Positions 1 to 13,500 of a stretch of DNA of 64,000 nt are shown in pieces. The notes under the pieces are model-generated. The model saw only the letters and a program-made list of their open reading frames with translations. It made no database searches and was not told the DNA's origin. Made by a program: the position numbers and the translations under genes. The stretch's first letter is position 1, and every line of letters begins with the position of its first letter. The DNA comes from Bryopsis sp. KO-2023 (taxonomy: Eukaryota; Chlorophyta; Ulvophyceae; Bryopsidales; Bryopsidaceae): assembly GCA_030272585.1 (NCBI GenBank), contig BSYQ01000004.1:6386001-6450000 (forward strand). The letters are read 5' to 3'.

Positions 1-1987
1 GTGGTGTCAGCTCGTGAAACTGGGCAGCTGATTTTGGAGGAACGAACATTTCGGTGTAAATGGTGGATTTGGACTGTTGTTGTAATGCCCAGTCCTGAGT
101 GTTGGGTTGGTACCTCGACCCAAGACTCACAACTGGGTTTACAAGCCAAAACAGCACAACAAAGACGTTTGCCTCCCCTTTCCCTCCCGTTGCTCCACCG
201 CTCTGGATCGGATCAGTATCACGAATCGCCGTCGAGGCGTTACGAACCCCGCATCCAGAATCGCATCTCCGCGCCTTGCCCAAGTTCCATGCCACATCAC
301 ATCGCGAACCGTGTGGCTGATTCCAGCCAATCCGCCAACATCTTCCCAGACCTCCTTGACTACCTCGGAGTAAAGCAGAAATCACGCACCTCACAGACAG
401 AGCCCGCCTGGGTTCCATTACTAAGCGCGCCATCACATATTCGTCACGCTGCCCATGTTTTACAGGAAATGCACGACTGTCCTTTTTTGTTCTCCCGCAT
501 CACAACGCCCCACCCCGCACACGCACGCCGCAGTTGCGTCGCAATTCCGGTCAAGCAACGAGAGACCAAGGAGCCGCGCAGTGCTACCTTCCTATTCATT
601 CATAAATTCATCAGCAGCAAGGGCGACGCTCCCCTGCTCGGTAAGTTGGAGGCACAGCGTTTTCCTCTTTTATTTTAAGAATTCTCTCCGCTCCGTTTAC
701 TACGGCCGCGCAGTACAACCGTTTCGGAAACGACGGACTCCGCGCGCTGGCTGGACACCAGGGATCTCGTCCAGTGTTCCAAAGAACGTCCCGTGCAAGC
801 ATATTGTGTGTTGCTGCGTGTGTTTGATGGAACATCGCCGCAGGGTACATATGCTTAGATCCTGCGTTGAGAAGCGAGACAAGGCGGTCTGGCTCGCTTC
901 GCTGTCCGCAGGATCTATGATCATAATTAATAGATCGTTGAGTGGTCAGTCGTTGGGATGGGTTAGGTCGAGACGGGTGTGTGTGAAACGGAACAGGGAG
1001 ATCAGGTCTGCTTTTGTGCCTGCTTTATCTTGGGAGGTCAGCTATCTGTCTGGCTCCGTTTTAAAGCTTAAACGTCTAGTCTAGAGCCCCCCCCCCCTAC
1101 CCCAAAGAAAAGGTATATCTCGCAGTAAAAGTCGAGTGACCGGCGATCAGCGCTGTTTCGTTGCTGGGGTTCAAAATCGCGACGCTTTTCTGGGTGCTGC
1201 ATTCTGCAGTATCCTGTCATAAGGAAGTTGTAATTGACAGATATCGTCCACCCCGAAATCGATAAAAATTCTTGGACGAACACGTCATGGGGGCTTGTCC
1301 ATGATAGAACGCACGCGAAAAGTCCTGGTCGAAAATGAATGAGGTGGATGACGAGGGCGAGCGCAACGTGGAACGAAAGCTTTAAAAAATCCTCGCTCAT
1401 CCACATTCGACCGTAAAACATAACAGAGCAGAAAGTACTGTTGGTTGTGCGATACACAATTGGACCTGTACATATCACCTTCACCTTCGCGAGTTTTTTT
1501 CCTAGTTTTCGTGCGTGGAATTTTGTTTTGTGAAGAGGAGGCTGTCCGGAAGTCGACCGCCCCCAGCACGCACATCCCAGCAAAGAATAGGGAAAAAGAA
1601 GGAAAAAGGTTGGGGGAACTTGCGTCACATCGGCCCGAGGTTCTTTCGCCCTAAATTTTGAAGAGCCTTGACGACTCCACCACCGCAACGCAAATCCGAG
1701 GTCGAAACTTACTCGGGTGTCCAGCACGAGCCTTGTCAAAAAGCGACGCATCGCCCCTTTTTAACAGTTGGCCCCCGTTTCCCAATCTGAAAGGCGCCCC
1801 CCGCTGCTTCTGAGAATTTGGTGTCCCCGCAGGGTCTAGCGAGCATAAGGTGTGATTCGCTGTAGCGCGGCCTGCATTTCGAGAAGGATTCGCGTCCTTC
1901 GTGGAGGAGGAAATTTCTACCTGAGGCGATTCGGACACCAGATCACGATACAGAAGAGCGGATTCTTTCCCTTAGTGGTTTTTCCGC
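1..1987 (+). other. Upstream region of the kinesin gene, possible 5' UTR intron
   Basis: I see no convincing protein gene here; the open frames overlap in several phases and resemble no family I know. A consensus donor (CTCG|GTAAGT) lies at 640/641 and a good acceptor (TTTCCCTTAG|T) at 1975/1976, only 12 bases before the kinesin start codon. The kinesin mRNA may therefore have a non-coding first exon ending near 640 and a 1.3-kb leader intron. This is inference from splice motifs only. Confidence 0.3.
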
Positions 1988-4900
1988 ATGAACGACTATC
2001 TCAACCCCATGATCACCACCAGCAACCCCAACAGCCAGCGAAGCACCGGTTCTGCTTCAGAGGGGGCCACCTCAACCCGGAGCTCCTGCGCTGATCCGCT
2101 TTTCCCGATTGAAGAATTCCTGCAAGGAATCCCCAAAGTGTTGGAAGCACGCCTCGCGACCCCAGACGCTAAACCAGTGACTCCCGGAGAAATTGAACGT
2201 CAAGCTGACAAGCAGGGAATCTTTGGCAGCCCTGAGTCCCAGCACCAGAACAACTCCTACTACGATACCTGTACGCAAGCGTCAATGGTCGACACCGTGG
2301 GAACCGAGGGTACTTCACCAACCAAGCTGGATTCCCCCACTCCTGAGGAAGCCATGGGGGCAATGGCTGGATTGGAAAACGCGGGGATTCCCGGCTACAG
2401 CGGTGCTGGTTTCGCCGCTGCGCTCGGTATGGCAGCGGACCCTGGGATGATGAAGGACGGTGAACCCGTCGGGTTCTCCACCATCATGGAGCAGTTCCAG
2501 TCCATGGCCCCCGGCGTGCGCTCCCTGCAAACAATGATGAGGCAGGTTCTCACAGGTGCGTTTCGTTCACAGGAACAGTCCCTTCTTGCGTCGTGCGGTT
2601 CGATTTAAGCGTTTTTTTTTTCTTGCGGTTGCCCAGTCGAATTCGCTCCGGAATGGACAAGATCGTGGATTTCTCGAAGTGTAACTCCCACTTTTCGATT
2701 TTTCGTGTCGGGATGGACACCTTGAGAACTCCCCAGTACTGTAGCATCCAACCTCGATTCTCTACTACAGCTGGTAGATTTTTTGGAATTTGAGCAGTGC
2801 CAACAAGGGGTTTGATTTTTGTGCAGGGATCATCACTGCCCAAGAACAGCGAAGCAGACAGGACTGCGAGGAAATGGAGGAGCACATTAGGTACCTGCAA
2901 GCCCAGCTGGAATTCCTTCAGGAAAGACAACCAGTTCTTTACGCCCATCCAGACGATTGCCGATCCGAGGATGAAATCGAAGAGTTCAACAGATCATCCA
3001 ATGAATTGAATGACCGGCTGGAGGAATGCAGGCACCTGAACGAAGAACTCCAATCTGCCCTGGAAAACGAGAAAACGGCCAAGGCAAATCTGGAGGCTGA
3101 GTATGGAGAGATGAAGCATAAGGTACCATTGCTGTTTGTGTTTGGGTGTTTTTTTTTTAATGACAATTGTTGGGGTGGTTATCATTTTTGGGGGGTGGGG
3201 TTATCATGACCATTGTTGAGAGGCTTTCTTTTTTAAAGTGATTTTAATCATTTATCGTGACAATTGTGTGGGTGACATTTTATTAGGTTTTCTTTTCTGA
3301 CTGTTCCGACAAACTGGGTGCCTAACTTTGATTGTTCTTTCTTTGTTTTTCTCGTTTTTCATTCCAGGTGGAATCGCTCGATGGCATCCACAGCAAGTAC
3401 AAGAAAATTCAGGATGAAAACAGGAAGCTGTACAACATGGTGCAGGATTTGAGGGGAAATATCAGAGTGTTCTGCAGAGTTCGGCCCATGGGTACAACTG
3501 GAGACCAGTCCTTAGGCTGTGTGGAGTGTGGATCCGAAGGGGAACTCGCTATCCAGGGTGGTTCCAAGGATGGCAAATCAAAGATTTTCAATTTCGACAA
3601 GGTTTTCGACATGCCCAGTACTCAGGATCTGGTGTACTCGGAGACCCAACCCCTTATTCGATCCGTGCTTGACGGTAGGATCTGATTTGGGTCGTTGTTT
3701 TGGCGGTCAAGTGGTTTATATATATATAAACTACAGTTTTCGTCTGGTCAGCTGTAAACCCTCACTCGGTTAGGTGGTTGTGTTTTTTATGTTTGTATGG
3801 TATCTGTCCAAAGATTTTTTGATCTTTTTGTTTTTGTGGATTCCAACAGATATTGTTTTCAAATGTTCTTGGACTCTGGTTGTTTCACCCAGGTGGTTTG
3901 CTAGAGTTTGGTAGATAGGTTTTGGGTACCTAGAATTTGGTTTATTATTTAAAGTATCAAGAAAAGTGTGAGTGTTTCCTGTGGATTGTCTTGAACAATT
4001 TCTCATTTTCTTTTTTTTCCAGTTCAGGACGATTTTACAGTTCATAGTACATATAAAATAAGCTGTATTTTGTTTTGCCTGCTGAACATTGCATGTTGGT
4101 TCCCTTCAGGTTACAACGTTTGCATTTTTGCTTATGGACAAACGGGTTCTGGAAAAACACATACCATGTCTGGATCTGACGTGGAGAATTACTCCGGTCG
4201 TGGAATCAACTACAGAGCCCTTGATGATCTTTTTGATATCAAGAAAACCAGGAGTGATGAGGTATAAAACATGAATGATGCACACCACCACCAATCCTTT
4301 TTGTTGCTGTTTCTGATATGGGGTGTTTTGGTAGGTCAAGAGTTGGCTTTCGGCCTCTGCAGAATCATTTCGAAGTGTTGCAAAATGTTTTTTTTCACTG
4401 TGATGTTTTTTTTCACTGTGATGTTTTCGCCTTACTTGGCAGGTGACCTATGAAATCAAGGTGACCATGTTGGAAATTTACAATGAAGTTCTCCGTGACT
4501 TGCTCCTGGAACCTGGTAAGAACAAGAACAACAAGCTGGAAATTAGAAACACGGAAAAGAGCGGACTGAACGTGCCTGACGCCGTCCAGCGCTCTGTGGA
4601 ATGCACGGAGGATGTCCTCGATCTCATGGACACGGGCTCCAAAAACAGAGCGGTGGGAGGCACCAAGATGAACGATCGTTCCAGTAGGTCCCACAGTGTG
4701 TTGACGGTCGTGGTGAGTGGCCATAATCACATGACTGAGATGAAGACCCACGGGTGCCTGCACTTGGTGGATTTGGCAGGAAGTGAGAGAGTAGGAAGGA
4801 CGGAAGCCTCTGGTGAGTTGTTTGGAAAAAAGAAGGAAAATGGGGGGAGGAGTGCCAATTTTTATACCTTTTTCTTTGGGGGGGGGGGGAGAGGAACGAC

Positions 4901-7538
4901 GTTTTTTGTCGGGGGTGGTTTTTTTTCCAGTTCTGCTGAACCTGGGTGGATAATCTTTTTTTGTTGTTGTTGTGGTTAGGCGAACGCTTGGAAGAGGCTA
5001 AACACATCAACAAGAGTCTCAGCGCCCTTGGAGATGTGATGTCTGCCTTGGCAGCCAAGAGTTCACACGTACCTTTTAGGAACAGCAAACTTACCCAACT
5101 GCTTCAAGAGAGCTTGATGGGCCAAGCTAAGGCCATGATGTTCATGCACATCGCTCCGGAGGAGTCATCCAGGGGGGAAACCCTCAGTACGCTGATGTTC
5201 GGCCAGAGGGTGTCTCAAATCTCGCTGGGAGCGGTGAGATTCTAGAATCTTTTTAAATCTCTATGTCTTGACGTTCAATGGACCGTTGTCGGACCTTTTT
5301 TCTTTGATTTTTCTGTAAAGAAATTATGAATGCATGCTGGGGATGAGCTTTCTGGATATATATCGCGGATAGAGAATATTAAATTTTAAGGTTTCATTTT
5401 GGTTCCCTCATAACCGATATTGAATCATACCTTTTCCCCGTCTGAAACGTCCTCTCCATTCGTTTTGATTTTTGGATCAACAGGCTCAGAAGAATTCCGA
5501 GAGTGCAAAGATCTATGAGGCCAGGGACTCCATCAAGACACTCAGGGAAACCGAGCAGACCAAGACCAAAAAAATCCAAGAGCTGGAGTCGGTGATTTTG
5601 ACAGAGAGGGCAACCGCACGCAAAGCCGAGAAAGAAAAGGAAAAGATGGAAAAGGAGCTCAAGGCCCTGCAGGTAGAATTGGAGGCGCAAAAATATAAAA
5701 TTGTAAGTTCCCTTTCGCCCATTTTTTTCTTTTTTTTTCTACTTGGGGAGGGGACTATTTTTTTTGTTCACAATTTAAAGTATGAACCAGGCTAAATCGA
5801 TTTTTTTTTTTTTAATTGAAACAATTTACGAGCTGTGAGTTGAACATTCCTTAGGTGAATGGAATTTTTCTTTTTCATTTTGAAAAAAAAAAGCAGCAGT
5901 TATTTTCTAGTTTTTTTCACTCAAAAAAAAAAAAATCAGTCGATTGAGCTCAGAAGCTTGCGAAATCAGCGAGTTCTGTAATTGTCTGGATTGGGGAAGA
6001 AAAAACTAAATCGTTGCTGAAATTCTGCAGTGGGAAAATATCTGTGACTGTTGTCGTTTGTGGTTTTCTTTTCCTTTACCATCAGGATGAGTTGAGCGTG
6101 ACCAGGAGGAATTTGGAAAAGGAGGCCAAGAAATTGGAGGAGGAAAAGATAAAGGAAAAGGAGAGGGAAGTCAATAGGGATCCTCCACTGACCATCTCGA
6201 GAACCGAGCCGGTGGCTACTGCAGAGAGAAGGGTAAATAAATCTGCTGGGGTTTTTGTGTGTTCAACGTTTTATGTTGATTTTTAATTTTTTTCCTTCTT
6301 TTTTTCCACTATGAGAAAAAAACGCCCCTCGGATCATTAAGATGATAAACGGCTGTGTTGACTGGATGAATTTTGTGGTGCAGGCTTTGAAGAAAAAGCC
6401 TACAGCAGGAGCAACTAGCGCTAGGAGCACAACGTCGTAAGGACCACACACGCATCGAGGGGGGGGGGGGAACCCGAAAAAAAAGACTTGCTACAGTTTG
6501 AATCCTTCCGGAAGCGATCTTCTTTTCAAGCCCCCTGTGTTTTCTTATATCCTCTGCTGCACTCGTTGCACAAAAAAAAACAAAAACAGTGCATCATTTT
6601 CTGTATCATCATTTTTTTACTCGCGTTTTTATTTTTTCAATTTTGTCTGACATCAGGACTAGGACGCCGGTAACTTCAGCTCGACTTTCTGCTTCCCGGC
6701 CGTCAACCGCCACTCGAAAGCCTCTTTCCTCGCGCACCACCACCCCTGCATCGCCAGTGCGCAAAGCGCCCACTCACACCAGGAGCAGCAGTCTTTCGTC
6801 CGCGAAGCCCAGCATCACCTCCAGCCGTCTCTCGGGCTTGTCCAAACCAAAGGATGCTACGGCCTTGAGACCAAAGACGGCAGCCACCAGGACCACGACA
6901 CGGACGACTTCTGCACTCACCAGGTGAACAACCAACAAAATTGGAATCCGAAAGAAAGGGGGGGGGAAATGTTTATACTTTTTTTAAAAAGTCAAAAAAT
7001 CTAAACAAGGGAAAGAAAAATCTAAACAACGAAAAGAAATCAATACTTGGTATACTTTTTTGAATGGTCGAAATAAATTCAGACAGACCTTCGCCCCCCT
7101 TTTTTGTTCAGTAGGTTGCTCTACATGTAATTTGTGACCTGTTTGTGATCTGTTTATTTCCTGTCATAAAAAACAGGAGATAATGAATCCGACAGGGTTT
7201 TGTTTTGGGGGGGTTCCTGTTCGGTGGTGGTGGTGTGCAGGCAGGTTTTTTTTGTGGGTTATTTACGAAAAGAATAATAAAAAATACTATTTGTCTGTAT
7301 ATGCATCAAATACATGATGATGACGTGCGGTACACTCCCTATATAAATGTATACAAAAAAAATGTATATATACACACTGGAATTTTTGGCCATTATGATT
7401 TTCCGCGTGGATTTGAAAGCCTGAGTTGTCATGTTTTCATCCTTCCCCAGGTCGCTTCAGAAAACCACTACCACCACTCCTTCCCACAGGCGAGGGGCTA
7501 GCGCTTCTAAAGTCCCAGGCACCGGTGGCTGGAAGTGA
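1988..7538 (+). CDS. Kinesin-14 motor protein with C-terminal extension
   Basis: Eleven exons: 1988-2555, 2827-3122, 3368-3674, 4110-4261, 4443-4812, 4980-5233, 5484-5702, 6086-6232, 6384-6436, 6657-6923 and 7451-7538. All introns are GT-AG, the phases match, and the product is about 906 residues. Residues 1-190 are low-complexity and 190-290 coiled coil. A kinesin-14 neck ([20 protein letters not shown]) leads into the motor, with P-loop GQTGSGKT, switch I NDRSSRSH and switch [12 protein letters not shown] coiled coil and a basic Ser/Thr/Arg-rich tail follow. A neck N-terminal to the motor is the mark of minus-end-directed kinesin-14s, which act in spindle organisation and microtubule transport. 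The post-motor coiled coil after ISLGAAQKNSES resembles plant and green-algal members. The tail (GSSS/TTT-rich, many Arg and Lys) may bind microtubules. The gene looks intact. The first ATG was chosen because it follows the acceptor at 1975 and the frame stays open into exon 2. Confidence 0.93.
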
Positions 7539-10500
7539 AGGATATATTCCCTCAGAATTATGTTCTGTGAATATATCGATTGCATCCACACATTGTGACA
7601 CACTTGCATCTTAAAAACATCAATATATACAACTGTAGTAAAAAAAACCTCCATTGTTTTTGTTTTTCTTTCGATCTGTGGGTGGATAAGAATTTGACAC
7701 GGTAAGGAAAAAAAATTGGTTATAGAGTGCACACATAAACCGAAAAAAAAATTCACGGGTAACGAAGAAGAGACAGAGAGCTATAGTTAGTTGAGTGAGC
7801 TGTATAAAGTTAACTGACAGACAGACGGGTTTTGAAAAGGGAAAAAAAAGATCGAAAGGAGCAGGATCAAATATGCAAGACCTAATAGCTAGGATGGCTG
7901 TTTTTTCTTTCTTTCTTTTTTCCTTTTAACCCCAAAAAAAAAAGAAAGGGAAGAGAACCTCTCATTTCCTTTCGTTTTGTATACATAGCTATCTTTGTGC
8001 AGGATTATTGTTGTAGAAGAGCCCTCAGTGCGACATTGACTGACTGTGTTTTTTCTTCTTAAAACTGGCATCTTTTCTTTTTTGTTTTGGTTCTTTTTCA
8101 GAGCATACATTCTCTTGTTTTTCCTTAGAGATGGTGCCTATTTGGAAAACAAGAAAGATTGAAAAAAAAAAGGGGAAATAAATCACAAACCAAAAGAACA
8201 AAAAAAAAAGTGAATATTTTTAACGCTGAGGACCACCTTTTGAATATAAATATAGCAGCCCTCCAGAAATCATGGAGGGTGGAAAAAAAAAACTCTTTGT
8301 TTCTCTTCCTTTCGATGGGAGGTTTGTATGTCTGGCGCGTATCTGTGGGTTTCTTTCTTTCTTTTCTTTTTGATAGGGAAGCTATTTTTTTTTTATAAAG
8401 AGGGGAAAAAATGGTAGTTAATTTACGGTGTCTGTAGTTAAGCGAAAAAAAAAAAAAAACTTTTGTGAGGGGAATCTCAAAAAAGATAGAAAGGAGTGTT
8501 GTAGTCACCAGATATTGCTGTTCACACTTTTTCTTTCTCTTGTTCTTTGGGTGGGTGGGTAGGGGAGTGTAATGATTGGGGGGGGCAAAAAAAAAGAGAG
8601 GGGTAGAGGGATTCAAAAAAAAAATCAAGGAGAAAAATATATCCCTTGTATTTCTCCTGGGGGAGGCAAACAAAAAAAAAGAGACATGATATAAAAGCAT
8701 CCGTTTCCCTGATTGGGTCGACCCCCCAGAGCTACTATCGCCAGGTTTTTTTTCTGTTACTTTTTACACTTTTTTTCTTAAAAACCATTTTCTCTTGATA
8801 CTGCTTTTTTTTTTCTTCTTGTTACTGGTTTTTTTTTTCCAATTTTTCCTTTTTTTTTTTTCCTTTTTCGTTTTTTGGGGAATTGAGGGTTGGGCTGAAA
8901 GGATTTAGAAAGAAGAGTTTTTTTGACGTGGAGCACTGAGAACAGACATTACAGAGGAACCAAAAAATTTACAAGTGGTGTGAAAAGGAACAAAAAAAAA
9001 AGAGTGGGGAGGATGCAAGAAACAACAGCAAAGGATATGCTGAGGGGATTGTTAGATTGAAACAGGGAGGAAACAAAAAGAAATACACAAAGAGAAGCTA
9101 TGTTTGGGGATTACTCAAAAGATGAAATATCTAGAAGAACAAGAAGAGGGGAGGGATTGACCAACGACAAAAAAAGAGCAAAAAAAGAAAAAAAAAAGTT
9201 AGAAAGATTCTGAGAGTCTGGGTTTTTCGGGGGGGGAAGTGGGAGAAGGGGGGCCTTTTGAAGTACCCGTTTTTTTTTTCGTTTTTTTTTAATAAAAAGG
9301 AAATGTGGAGTGTTAAGGCTCAGCAATTTTGGGAGGTAAAAAAACAACAAAAGAAATCTGTCTGATCTATTTATATTCATTTGTAGGTATCTATATATAT
9401 ACATATATATGCTGATTGGATGGAGTTTCTATTGGGATATGTGGAATCTGGGAGAGAGAACTGATTTTCATGCAAAAAAAAAAATTACAAAGTGAAAAAA
9501 CAAAAAATCACAGTAACTTTTTGTTGGCGAAGAGTTTTTTTTTTATTACATAGAAGGGGAAAAAAACGTGGATTTATTTTCGGAACTGTTTGTGTGTGAA
9601 TTCTCAGAGGGTGGATTTCGAGATTCTTAAGGAAAACCAAAAAAATATTTTACACAAAAAGGAAAAATGTATGGATTTTTTGCTTTTAGGATTCACGCTC
9701 TCTTGGTTGTTTTTTTATGTCAAAAATGTGAAGCATATTTCGCGAAGTGGGGGATTATTATGAAAACAGTTTTTTTTTTTTGGAACAGGGATTTCTCTCA
9801 GAGATGGGATTTGAAAAAAAAAGAAAAGAAGAAAAAACACAAATGGGAAATGTGGGAGGGTTTAATTTTCAAGTCTGCCATTTATAGAAGGATGAAATGT
9901 GGGAGGGAAGGGGATGGAAAAATGTGTAGGGGTGGAAAAAAAAGGAGCCGATTTCATGTGTACGTTGATCTTTCTGCTTTTTTTTTGCTCATTTCTTTTT
10001 TACGATCATGAGATGGCAATGAAGGGGCAAGATTCTTTTTTTTTTCGAGTTTGAGAGTGTTTTTCAGTGATATATGGCTGTATATATGCACGTATATGTT
10101 TTTTGGGGGGGTACCTTCGTCGAGACAATCTTCACACTTGATTTGGCATTTATTCTTTGTTTGAAAGGGAGGGGGAAAAAATTTCAAAGATTGGAAAGGG
10201 GAAGGGGACAGACAGGATGGAAAAAAAATTCAAACACAGATATACATGTGTTTGGCTAACTGATGGATGGCATGATTGGGTTTGAAGGGATTTCGTAAGG
10301 GGGATTTTTATGAGAAGGAAATAGGATGCTCACAACAGGTTTCCAACAAACAGACAAAAAAAAAAAGTGATGAAAAAAAAGAAGAGAGATTCATATTCGT
10401 TTGTTTTTTGTTTTTTCCTGCATATGATGAGAGTAGTGGCAAAAAGGGGGAAAAAAAGGATTGAAAAAGACACACACAGTTCATAGAGGGGTTTGCTTGG

Positions 10501-13500
10501 TTGAAAAAAAAAAAGGATTGAAAAAGACACACACAGTTCATAGAGGGGTTTGCTTGGTTGAAAAAAAAAAATTAACATATTTTTGATATTTTGTTCAAAA
10601 TTTGGAAGTGAAGAGATAACTTCTTTTACAGGAAGGGGAAAAAGAAAGATGAGTGAATAATTGTTGGTGTTGAAAAAGTGTTGAAAGGCATTATGCAGAA
10701 AAATGGGCTTTCGTTTCATTTGTATGTATCTCTGTTTCATGGCAGAGAATATATGAACTATTCGAAATGAAAGTCAAGGAAAAAAAAAGAAAAAGATTTT
10801 TCTTATTTGAGGGACGATGCATTACAATATGATTTATAGTTGGCAACCCCTTTTTTTTTCTATTTGCATGGTTTGATTTTGGGGTGTAGGGGAAGTTGAA
10901 AGTGAGAGATTGCTGTGTGTCTTTTTTTATATATTTTCTTGTCCCTTTGCCATGGAGATGCTCTTTTTGATGCAGAGAGATACTGCGCAAAAAAAAAAAA
11001 AAAAAATCAAAGAAAGAGGGACAATAAAAGAAACAAAAATCTTCATTTTGTGGGATGGAAGAAATGAAGAGAGGGGAAAAAAAAGCAAAACAAAAAAGAG
11101 AGGTCATATCTTATTCTTTCTTCTACATTTTTGCAAAGGTTGCCATAGCCACGAAAGATTCTCGAAAAGATATATCTCTATAGATGCATATATAACTTTT
11201 TTTCGGTTTCAAAAAAAAAATGTCTTTTGAATATATACATACGAACCTACATTTGTAGGACTCTGGGAAGAAAATCGCCAAAAAAAAGACTAAAAAAAAC
11301 GTTTGAAAAGCCGTGAAAGTGGGATTCGATCTTACCTCCGGGAAACAAGGAGTGTTTTCTGTTTCTGTTGAATGTTTTTTCTCGAGTGAGAAAAAGAGTG
11401 AGAAATGGGTGAGAGAGGGATCGTTTTTTTCATTTTCGCGTTACTTTTCAATACCTTGCGAACATTTCGCAAAGGGTTATGTGTGGATGGCAAAAAAAAG
11501 GTATTTTTTGTTTTTGTTGTTTTGTCTTGTCCCAAATCAGGGAGAGATGTGTTTTTCCTGATATGAGCGCCTATGACTAAAAAGTGAGGGGACGGTTTCT
11601 TTTTTTAAAAAACATAAAGAAGGGAGGGGAGGGGAAGAGGATACATTGTTCATTGTTGAAAAGGTTTCATATCTATTTTGGATTCTGTTTTGTTGTGAAG
11701 GTTGAAAAAAAAAAAAAATCCTGGAAGCCCCCAAAAAAAAAAAAAAAAAAAAGAGGTGGGGAGTAAAAAAAGAAAATCACAAAATCCTAAAAAGTCCCCC
11801 TAGAAGGGAAAAAAAATCTGAGGAAAAAAATGGAGAGTTTTTACCTCTATGAATATACAAGACAATTTTGTGCCATTTTGACGGGGGGGGGTTTCTCTAT
11901 AATGTTCTAACGGACAACATGACCAAAAAGAAGAAAAAGAAGGAGAAATTGTAGTCATAAAATTCTGAAAAAAAGGCAAAAAGTGGTGCCTCTCCTTGAG
12001 GATTTTTATTTTTGTTTCTCTCTTCTTTTTGTGGTTCCTGGATCTTTCCTGTTTTATTTTTTGGGGGTTTTAGATATTTCCCTCGGGAGGGGTGTTGATT
12101 GTCATTACACACGTGCGAAAAAAATTATGATATATCATTAATTATGTATGGGGGAAATCAAGACGAAGGGTTGAAAAAAAATGAAGGAAATGGAAAAAAA
12201 AAGGGAAAAGGCAGAGAGTACACATGTATGGCTGAAGGTTGGGAAATGATGGGGATTTTGAGAAAAGAGAGCAAAAAAACAAATATTTGGAAGGAATCCT
12301 TCGAGAGATATGTTTGTTTTTTTGATATGATGGAAAAAAAAAGTTGCAGCGATGCACAGGGTATTGGAAGTTTTTTTTTGTTGGAAGGTGTTGTTCAGGA
12401 TGATGGCTATATGACATTTATGGAGATGTTTTTTCTTCTTTTTTTTTCCACGTATTGTGACTTTTTTCAAGATTGTTTTTTCTTTTTTTTTTATATTGTC
12501 TCCCAGATTTCCCCCGATATTTTGTAAACCTTTATTTGTTTGTTTTTTTAAAATTCCGAATCTTTTTTTTTTTCTTTTATTTGCTCTTTGGTTGCTGACA
12601 TGTTTATAGAAGACGATATTCTGTGGTGGTTTCTCCTAGTTGAAATTTTCTTTTCTGTTTTTTATTTTGGAACATATTTTTTTCCCTTCTTCAAGGGGTT
12701 GGAAACACAAGCTGGATGTTTCTGGGGATTGTGAAATATTTTTCGATAAAAAATCGAAAAGGGTGAAAAAAAAAGTGAGATCTGAGGTTTGTATCACATA
12801 CGGTGATTGAGAGAAAAATTGATTTGAAGGGGGGAAAAAAGAAGCAAGATTTTAAGGAGTGGGTTTTTGTCAAGAAGAGAGAGAAAAAGAGTGAAAGAAA
12901 CAGGTGGCACAGAAATTATTTTCGAAAAAAAAGAGTGTCCTGTTTCTTGTCAAGAAACAAAAGAGAGGTTTGTAAGGAAAAAGAGTGAGAGAGATTGAAC
13001 CAGGCTCTCCCTTTGCCACCATCTCTGGGATTCTCCTTTCACCAATGAATGAAATTTCGAAGTGGGTTTTGAAAGGACCGGTCTGGGGATTGGGGGGAAA
13101 AAAAGAAAAGAAAAAGAAGTATTAATTCTCTTTTTTTTTTTTTTTTTGATTTTTTCCTTTCGGGAGAAATATATCAGATTTACACACGAAAGCAGAGAGA
13201 GATGGATAATCCTCATGGGTTTTGGAAACATCTTAGAGGGATTTTTGCAAAAAGGGGGGTTTTTAGATACACCAAAACGAGTGTTGATGGGTGTCTTTTT
13301 TTCTTTCGGAAAAAAAAGAAATACACACCCTCATCATCTTTTTTGGACTGGGATTACATCGTGAGGATGGAATGGTGGTACAGAAAAAAAAATTGAGAAA
13401 ATTATCATTTTTCCGAATATTTCATTTCTCACATACATGCCTCACCGTTTTTGTTTTTTTTTTGGTTTCTGGGTTCATGGGAAAAAAGGGGAAAAAAAAA

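Noticed and set aside
8125-8700. A 191-codon minus frame rich in Phe and Lys
   Set aside because: It translates poly(A)/poly(T) runs in the homopolymer region; composition and lack of start context argue against a gene.
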